From Kiritimatiellia bacterium (GTDB lineage: Bacteria > Verrucomicrobiota > Kiritimatiellia > RFP12 > UBA1067): 35,554 bases of DNA. Shown here piece by piece: positions 30,114-35,554 of this stretch. A model generated the notes under the pieces. That model saw nothing but the letters and a program-made list of their open reading frames with translations, was not told where the DNA came from and did not search any database. The position numbers and the translations under genes were made by a program. Each line of letters begins with the position of its first letter. Position 1 is the first letter of the stretch. The stretch covers positions 1 through 35,554 of the forward strand of contig JAQUCE010000052.1 in the NCBI GenBank assembly GCA_028686345.1, read 5' to 3'.

Positions 30114-32555
30114 TCACTCATCGTACACACTCCAGCGTGATTGCCAGTAGGCTTGATCAACAGCAAAGGGGTCGAAGTCATCCTTGGCCAGATCAAAGCT
30201 CTCCGGTAGCACTCCGTAGCGCTTCATCTCCCGGATATACTGCTTGTTGGGTTTCCACCCCGGCTCGCTCCAGGCCGCCCGGCCTGCAAATCTTTTTTTG
30301 CTCTCCTGGATTCCTTTGAGCAGTTTCTGGTAGTCTGGATCCTGTTTGTCTTTGAACACCGTTCCCTTGCACAATCCCAGTCCGCCGGACTCTTTGGCCA
30401 GCGGTGCCAGGAGCAGGCTGGAAAGCTCCGGGTTTTTGAAGTTGAACAGAATATCCCATGAGTAGAGCCGGGCAGGGTCGTTTGGAAATATCAGCCGCTC
30501 GTATTGCGCGGTTTTCAAACCGAGGTTCTTGGCCTCGACTTTGCGCCGCAACTCTGTGTCAAAGGGGATACGCATGGTGTTTTTCTCCTTCTCATTCTGA
30601 TGGCAGCTGGCGCAACGCCGATGGTTGACATCACCGAACGGGTTGGTGGCGGGTGCGCGGCAGGAGTTGAAATAATGCTGCTCCTCAGAGTTACGCACAC
30701 CAGCGTAGCTCCCGGCATAGGGGGCGGCGGTCTCAATCCATAAAAACACAGTACGCCACTCCTGCTCACTCACCTTGACCTTGTGGTGGGAGCCGCTGAG
30801 CTTGGACATCAGCGGGCTGGCGGAGGTGCCAATGCTGCGCGGTGGCTGGTTTCCCAGCCCGTTGCGCCCATCCGCCACCTGATTATTGGCAATTAGGGTC
30901 GCGTAGGCTGGCGACCAGTTGCTGGAAATCCGCCCCGACAGATCAACCCGGCCTTGGCGCTCTTGCGGATTGTGACAGCTGACGCAATGGCGGTCAAGGA
31001 TGGGCTGGATATCGCGATTGAAGTCAAGCACATCAGGGAGCCCTTCGAACCTGGCAATGCTTGATGGCGTCCGTCTGGAGGCAACTGGAGGGGCGTTCAC
31101 AGCGGACCTGTAGGGCGAGGTGCTCCGGGTTTCGTGGCAGCCAATGCAGGTGGTTGTTTCGCCGGGTGCCAGATCAGCGAAGCTCTGCATGCGTTTCACT
31201 GATAAATCGTTCTCATCCAAGGCCACAAAAAAGAGCGGACGATTGGCTGGCGCGGTGAAGTAGGCGCTGCCATCCTCCTCAACTGGCACAGTGCCGAGGG
31301 CCCGTTCCAGGCTGAATGTTCCCAGCCAGGAGGTGAGATCCATTCCGCCGCTGAAGTTGACCGGTTTAGGCAGCACCTCAAGGATCAGCAGTTTTTTTAT
31401 ATCGCCTCTTTTTACCCCTTCCATGTTACGCCCTTGGTAGACATCGATCAGGATAAATTCGCCGGTGTCTTTTGTCAGATCGCCCCGGGGGGGGATGATC
31501 GGCTCACGCGGCCGGGCGGTCAGTGCCCTTGGTTCATGCACACTCTCTGTTGGGTGGGTGAGGATGGTCTCCATTTCGCCCTTACGGTTCATCAGGATCA
31601 CGCTTCGGTTGTGGGCCATCATGAAAATATCCCGGGTCAGCGCCTGCGGGTCGCGAAAATCCGCTTTGTTGTTCAGTTTTTTGGCTGCCGGCTCATGATC
31701 CGGGCCGTGCTGCACTGAGACGATTGTTGGAAAACCCGCGTGTTCATTACGTCCGTGCCCAGGCGAAAAGCTGGCAATCACCTCCCTGGTTCCGGGAATT
31801 GGCATGGCATCAATCATGACGGTCCAGGAGTGCATGTTTCCAAAGTAGACATTGACCCCCGTGCCATCGGGGTTCATGGTCCAGAGGTGATGATACTCTA
31901 CCTGTGAGCGGTCAATATACTCCCAGCGTGTGTAGAGGATGCGGCCATCCGGCATGACCGCTGGCGTGTTGTCATGCTCAATGTTGCTGGAAACCGAGAT
32001 AATACCGCTGCCATCCGGCTTGCAGCGGTACATGGTGGCCACCTGGGTGTACCAGCAGCCGACAAAACACCGGCAGCGGGTCGAGTTGAAGAGGATGTCG
32101 CCATCTGGCAGAAAGATCGCTTCAATATCATCCCATGGACCGTGGGTGACCTGCCTCAGTGCGCTGCCATCAGGTTTGATGGTGTAGAGGTTGTAGTAGT
32201 CGCTACCAGCGGGGCGGTAGGAGAAGAGGATTGTCTCTCCGTCGTAATTGACATGCGGGTCGCGAATACCTCCGCCTTTGGCATCCAGAATAACGCGTTG
32301 CGCTTTTGTCCGCAGGTTGTAGCCGTAAAGCATACTTTTGTCGGGCTGGCCATTGCCGGCATACGCCTTTTTGTTGCTGTCGTCGCTGTAATAGCCGATG
32401 TTTGCGTACCAGTGACTATCGTCATATTTTGAACGGGTGCAAAAGACAATCTCCTGGTGGTTGTTCTGTTTTGAGTTTAAAAGCTCCTCCAGCATCGTGG
32501 CGCCAGCTTGCAGCCCTGCCAGCAAAAAAACTGCAATCAGATGTCGAGTCCCCAT
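30114..32555 (-). CDS. HzsA-related PD40 protein with three haem-c motifs, exported
   Basis: The product is 813 aa. The ATG at 32555 follows AAAGGAGG and gives a signal peptide (RHLIAVFLLAGLQAG). The N-terminal half (~30-330) is a WD40/PD40-like propeller (GGGIRDPHVNYDGETILFSY, YNLYTIKPDGSALRQVTHG, DIEAIFLPDGDILFNSTR, TPAVMPDGRILYTRWEYIDR). A middle domain has the HzsA-type strands. The C-terminal part has three CXXCH haem-binding motifs: CIGCH (~468), CVSCH (~525) and CASCH (~647). This is the layout of proteins related to the alpha subunit of hydrazine synthase that are widespread in non-anammox PVC bacteria, where the role is unknown. Hydrazine synthesis is unlikely here because no other anammox gene is seen. 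It is transcribed divergently from the Tat oxidoreductase. Likely periplasmic. Confidence 0.8.
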   Translation of the reverse strand: MGTRHLIAVFLLAGLQAGATMLEELLNSKQNNHQEIVFCTRSKYDDSHWYANIGYYSDDSNKKAYAGNGQPDKSMLYGYNLRTKAQRVILDAKGGGIRDPHVNYDGETILFSYRPAGSDYYNLYTIKPDGSALRQVTHGPWDDIEAIFLPDGDILFNSTRCRCFVGCWYTQVATMYRCKPDGSGIISVSSNIEHDNTPAVMPDGRILYTRWEYIDRSQVEYHHLWTMNPDGTGVNVYFGNMHSWTVMIDAMPIPGTREVIASFSPGHGRNEHAGFPTIVSVQHGPDHEPAAKKLNNKADFRDPQALTRDIFMMAHNRSVILMNRKGEMETILTHPTESVHEPRALTARPREPIIPPRGDLTKDTGEFILIDVYQGRNMEGVKRGDIKKLLILEVLPKPVNFSGGMDLTSWLGTFSLERALGTVPVEEDGSAYFTAPANRPLFFVALDENDLSVKRMQSFADLAPGETTTCIGCHETRSTSPYRSAVNAPPVASRRTPSSIARFEGLPDVLDFNRDIQPILDRHCVSCHNPQERQGRVDLSGRISSNWSPAYATLIANNQVADGRNGLGNQPPRSIGTSASPLMSKLSGSHHKVKVSEQEWRTVFLWIETAAPYAGSYAGVRNSEEQHYFNSCRAPATNPFGDVNHRRCASCHQNEKEKNTMRIPFDTELRRKVEAKNLGLKTAQYERLIFPNDPARLYSWDILFNFKNPELSSLLLAPLAKESGGLGLCKGTVFKDKQDPDYQKLLKGIQESKKRFAGRAAWSEPGWKPNKQYIREMKRYGVLPESFDLAKDDFDPFAVDQAYWQSRWSVYDE

Positions 32556-32620
32556 AAATCCTCCTTTGATATCTGTTAAGCATATCATTTCCATGGTTTG
32601 CACTCAACCAGAAATTAACG

Positions 32621-32649
32621 TTGCAATCCAGCCCTAATAGATGGATAAT
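32621..32649 (+). promoter_or_regulatory. Possible promoter for the divergent Tat oxidoreductase gene
   Basis: TTGCAA (32621-32626) and GATAAT (32644-32649) are separated by 17 bp and lie in the AT-rich divergent gap 32556-32703. The leader would be about 48 nt. Confidence 0.35.
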
Positions 32650-32703
32650 AAATAAATATTTTAACAAGGAATTTTTTTATTAATCAATTAAGAGGGATTC
32701 ACT

Positions 32704-34095
32704 ATGGAAAAGTATCAGATCTCGCGTCGTGGTTTTATGGCAGGTGCCGGCGCTATCGCGGCTATGCCGACAATTCTGTCCTCAGGTTGTGTGGGAGCGA
32801 AAATTGCACGACGGCCCATGGCTTCAGAGCGGATCAACGTGGGGTTCATCGGCTATGGAACCATGGCGCATGATAACATTGGCAATTTTTTAAACCACGA
32901 TAGTGTGCAGGTTGTGGCAGTGGCTGACCCCAATAAAGAGTCGGGGATGTACGGCTATAGCGCGGAGCGCCCCGGCGGGCGCGAGCCTTGTGTGCGTCGG
33001 GTGAATGAGTTTTATGCAGCCAAGCTGCAAAAACCGGACTACAAAGGGTGCGCCGCTTACAGTGATTACCGTGAGATGCTTCGCAAAGAGGATCTGGATG
33101 CGGTTGTCATCTCAACCCCCGACCACTGGCACGCAATTCAGACGGTCACTGCCGCTCGCCAAGGGCTGCACATCTACGGGCAGAAGCCGATGTCGCTGTG
33201 TATTGCCGAGGGCCAAGCCATGGTTAAAGAGGTTGCTCGCGCTGGCGTCACCTTCCAGGTCGGCTCCCAGCAGCGCTCGGATAACTACTTCCGCATGGCC
33301 TGCGAGTTTGTGCGCAACGGGCGGCTGGGCAAGATCGAGCGGATTGAGGTCGGCCTGCCGGGCGGTTACTCGGTTTTCGGTAAATCAGCGGCTGACTCAT
33401 CTAAGGTGGCTCTGCCACAGCCCCCTGACTATATTGATTTTGATATGTGGCTGGGGCCTGCCATGGAGCGTCCGTTTGTGCCTGCCATCCACAATCCGCT
33501 CTCGTGGCGCAATAACCTGGATTACTCTGGCGGCATGATCACCGATTGGGGCGCGCATCACTTTGATATTGTGCAGTGGGCACTGGGCAAGGATGCCTCA
33601 GGCCCGGTCTTGGTGGAGAATCTCAAGAGTGATATGCCCGGCCGCGAGGAGATCTTTAACACAGCGGCCAGTTACTCCTTTGAATATGTCTATCCTGAAG
33701 GAACCCGCGTCTTTGTCTCCAATACCTTGCCCAATGGTGTGCGCTTTATCGGCGAGCAGGGCAAAGAGCTGTTTGTCACCCGCGGCAAGCTGGAGATGAC
33801 ACCCAAAGAGTTGATCCGCGAGAAGATCACCGATAGCGAGATAAAACTTTATGTCAGCGGCCAGCATGAACGCAACTTTATTGATTGCATTTATAGCGGG
33901 CAGCCCACAATCACCACCTGTGAGATTGGCCATCGCTCCATTACAATTGCGCATCTGGCTAATATTGCTCTGCGCCTAGGACGTGAAAAGGTCAGATGGG
34001 ATCCAGCTAAAGAGGTGTTTGTCAACGATGCAGAGGCCAACCAGTTGAAGCGCGCGGTGATGCGCGCTCCATGGTCGCTGAATCCATCGCTCTGA
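32704..34095 (+). CDS. Tat-exported Gfo/Idh/MocA-family oxidoreductase, lipoprotein-like leader
   Basis: The product is 463 aa. The twin-arginine motif is SRRGFM (7-12), and the leader ends in LSSGC (25-29), a lipobox-like site, so the protein may be anchored to the membrane through Cys29. The Rossmann site is GFIGYGTMA (47-55) and the STPDHWHA motif is at 137-144. The usual EKP is QKP (160-162, YGQKPMSLCIAEG), keeping the catalytic Lys. The second domain has MWLGPAMERPFVPAIHNPLSWRNNLDYSGGMITDWGAHHFDIVQW, with the conserved Asp and His. This is the form typical of PVC bacteria. It lies opposite the HzsA-related gene, and AGAGGG precedes the ATG. The substrate, probably a sugar or glycoside, is not known. 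Confidence 0.9.
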   Translation: MEKYQISRRGFMAGAGAIAAMPTILSSGCVGAKIARRPMASERINVGFIGYGTMAHDNIGNFLNHDSVQVVAVADPNKESGMYGYSAERPGGREPCVRRVNEFYAAKLQKPDYKGCAAYSDYREMLRKEDLDAVVISTPDHWHAIQTVTAARQGLHIYGQKPMSLCIAEGQAMVKEVARAGVTFQVGSQQRSDNYFRMACEFVRNGRLGKIERIEVGLPGGYSVFGKSAADSSKVALPQPPDYIDFDMWLGPAMERPFVPAIHNPLSWRNNLDYSGGMITDWGAHHFDIVQWALGKDASGPVLVENLKSDMPGREEIFNTAASYSFEYVYPEGTRVFVSNTLPNGVRFIGEQGKELFVTRGKLEMTPKELIREKITDSEIKLYVSGQHERNFIDCIYSGQPTITTCEIGHRSITIAHLANIALRLGREKVRWDPAKEVFVNDAEANQLKRAVMRAPWSLNPSL

Positions 34096-34201
34096 ATCCA
34101 AAGCAGCGGAGCTGCAAAAAAATTGATTAATTCATTAGCCGTCAGTTGCGATTGATGCGTGGGCGGCCGGCATTGAACAACAACTATATGCAAGAGGGAT
34201 C

Positions 34202-35173
34202 ATGAAGGGCAATGGGGAACTATGCGCTAAACTGGATGACATCCGGGGGTGCGTCGCCGGGGTGGTGGTCGGGCAACAGGATCTGGTCGACAAATTGCTG
34301 ATCGCTCTGATCTGCAATGGCCATGTTTTGATTGAGGGTGTGCCGGGTGTTGCAAAAACAATGATGGTCAACACCCTCTCGCAAGCGCTGAACGCGCAGT
34401 GCAGCCGGATTCAGTTCACCCCTGACCTGCTCCCCGGCGATCTGGTCGGAACGCAGATCTACCGTGCTGAGAGCGGTGAGTTTGAAACCCGTAAAGGCCC
34501 CATTTTCGCTAATTTGGTGCTGGCGGATGAGATCAACCGTGCGCCCGCCAAGGTGCAGAGCGCCTTGCTGGAGGCGATGCAGGAGCGTCAGGTCACGCTC
34601 GGTCGGGTAAGCCACAAGCTCCCTGAACCGTTCATGGTGCTGGCCACTCAGAACCCGATTGAGCAGGAGGGAACCTACGCGCTGCCCGAGGCCCAGATCG
34701 ACCGTTTTATGTTCAAGGTGATTGTGACTTACCCTGACATGGATGAGGAGCAGCGTATCATGCAGCGTATGGCTCGCAGCGCCCCTGTGACAACCGTTGA
34801 GCCCGTGGCAACGCTGGATGATATCATCGTCATACGCGCCTTGCTCGATGAAGTTTACATGGATGTGAAGATTGAGCGCTATATTCTGCGGCTAGTGGCT
34901 GCCACCCGCCAGCCCGCGGATTACAATATGCCTGATCTAACACCTTACATTCGTTTTGGCGCCTCGCCGCGCGCCTCGATCTTCCTGGCGCTGGCCGCGC
35001 GCGGCCGTGCGCTGTTGCGCGGAGCCGAGTTTGTGACTCCCGATGATGTGAAAGCCGTGCTGCATGATGTGGTGCGCCATCGGATTGCCATTACCTACCG
35101 CGCAGAGTCGGATGGCATGAACTCAAGCAGCATCTTGGACCGCATCGTCGCAACGGTCGCAGTGGATGAGTAG
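34202..35173 (+). CDS. MoxR-family AAA+ ATPase
   Basis: The product is 323 aa. Walker A is GVPGVAKT (46-53), Walker B LVLADE (105-110) followed by the MoxR signature INRAPAKVQSALLEAMQERQVT, then a sensor region LATQNPIEQEGTYALPEAQIDRF. The C-terminal lid domain has YIRFGASPRASIFLALAARGRAL. MoxR proteins act as chaperones, often partnering a DUF58 and VWA-domain protein encoded just downstream. Here the next 380 bases hold no gene, so the usual partner is absent from this window. AGAGGG precedes the ATG at close spacing. Confidence 0.93.
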   Translation: MKGNGELCAKLDDIRGCVAGVVVGQQDLVDKLLIALICNGHVLIEGVPGVAKTMMVNTLSQALNAQCSRIQFTPDLLPGDLVGTQIYRAESGEFETRKGPIFANLVLADEINRAPAKVQSALLEAMQERQVTLGRVSHKLPEPFMVLATQNPIEQEGTYALPEAQIDRFMFKVIVTYPDMDEEQRIMQRMARSAPVTTVEPVATLDDIIVIRALLDEVYMDVKIERYILRLVAATRQPADYNMPDLTPYIRFGASPRASIFLALAARGRALLRGAEFVTPDDVKAVLHDVVRHRIAITYRAESDGMNSSSILDRIVATVAVDE

Positions 35174-35554
35174 CCCGCATGTCTTTGAAAACCCGCGAAA
35201 AATAATGGTGTAACTCAACGCTCAGCCGAATCGGTGCCCAGGTCAGTAAGCAATGCCACCGAGTCACCTGGTCACCTGGTCAAGAAGTTGCAGACATGCC
35301 AAGGCCGCGCCACGCGAACCGCAAGGCGCGTGCCAGCCAAGCGCCACGCGAACCGAAGCTGTAGGGCGGCTGGCCGTGACCGCGCCGGCGGGTGAAAGCG
35401 TGGTGCTTCGCGAGTCGGAACGCCTGACGATTGGCCATACAAGCATCACCCCGGCTGTCACGGCCCGCGGCTACAGTGCCCCGCGAGCTGCAAGGTAAAC
35501 CTCAGCCAAGTGCCACGCGAGTCGCAAGGCGCGTGCCAGCCGAATGACACGCGA
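35174..35554 (+). other. Repeat-rich DNA after the MoxR gene, to the window end
   Basis: This holds no recognisable gene. It starts with AATGCCACCGAGTCACCTGG words (35249-35282), shared with 14.2 kb. Three or four copies of a ~32-bp word beginning GCCACGCGAACCGCAAGGCG follow (35309-35340 and 35512-35543 nearly complete; 35343-35355 and 35547-35554 partial). A GTAGGGCGG...GGCCGTGACCGCGCC module at 35362-35388 recurs near 19.73 kb. Confidence 0.6.

Noticed and set aside
30114..32555. Hydrazine synthase and an anammox organism
   Set aside because: Only an HzsA-related protein is present, without the other subunits or other anammox genes, and such relatives occur widely in PVC bacteria.

Overview
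This 35.5 kb window looks like chromosomal DNA of a Gram-negative member of the Verrucomicrobiota/Kiritimatiellota/Lentisphaerota (PVC) group. The placement is an inference. It rests on Tat-exported Gfo/Idh/MocA oxidoreductases, a PATR-type autotransporter-associated protein, an HzsA-related multiheme protein, Rhs proteins, an outer-membrane TonB receptor, and many short palindrome-rich repeats between genes. There is no rRNA, tRNA, phage module or CRISPR array that I can recognise.

Layout. 1-5.1 kb: an Rhs region. It holds the AT-rich C-terminal end of one Rhs protein, an AT-rich LRR membrane-anchored protein just behind it, and a second Rhs protein of 1043 aa. The tail of the second appears to run in frame into the last codons of a group II intron maturase, followed by an intact-looking intron domain V and domain VI. 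5.4-6.7 kb: UxaE-type tagaturonate epimerase. 6.7-11.3 kb: a tightly packed five-gene operon with a TonB-dependent receptor, an ECF S component, a SAM methyltransferase, an ECF T component and an ECF ATPase. The last four genes are joined by 4-base ATGA overlaps, so it reads as a complete outer- plus inner-membrane uptake route for an unknown small molecule. 12.0-14.2 kb: a secreted GH31 glycosidase. 14.8-19.2 kb (minus strand): a cytoplasmic Gfo/Idh/MocA oxidoreductase, then a protein with three PII-like domains that overlaps the end of a tandem DUF1538 membrane-protein gene.

20.3-26.2 kb (plus strand): an RpiB-like protein with a twin-arginine leader, a Tat-type Gfo/Idh/MocA oxidoreductase, a PATR/LamG-like surface protein and a secreted alpha/beta hydrolase, probably carbohydrate-related. 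26.3-32.6 kb (minus strand): RarA/MgsA clamp-loader-like ATPase; a nadA-lipoprotein-VanZ operon with a consensus promoter so close to nadA that the mRNA may be leaderless; and a PD40/HzsA-related protein with three CXXCH motifs. Diverging from the last is another Tat Gfo/Idh/MocA oxidoreductase, followed by a MoxR ATPase that lacks its usual DUF58 neighbour.

The intergenic DNA is unusually rich in repeats. One element of about 170-210 bp with an 11-bp hairpin occurs three times in both orientations. A modular element occurs twice with its modules in swapped order. There is a 34-bp tandem repeat with an inverted copy, a 34-bp direct repeat at a 120-bp spacing, and TGCCACC/GTCACC-type low-complexity tracts. 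The points most worth following up are the triple-PII/DUF1538 pair, the exported RpiB-like protein that lacks family histidines, the TonB-ECF-methyltransferase operon, and the intron relic fused to the Rhs gene. All functional calls come from reading the sequence by eye; no database search was run.
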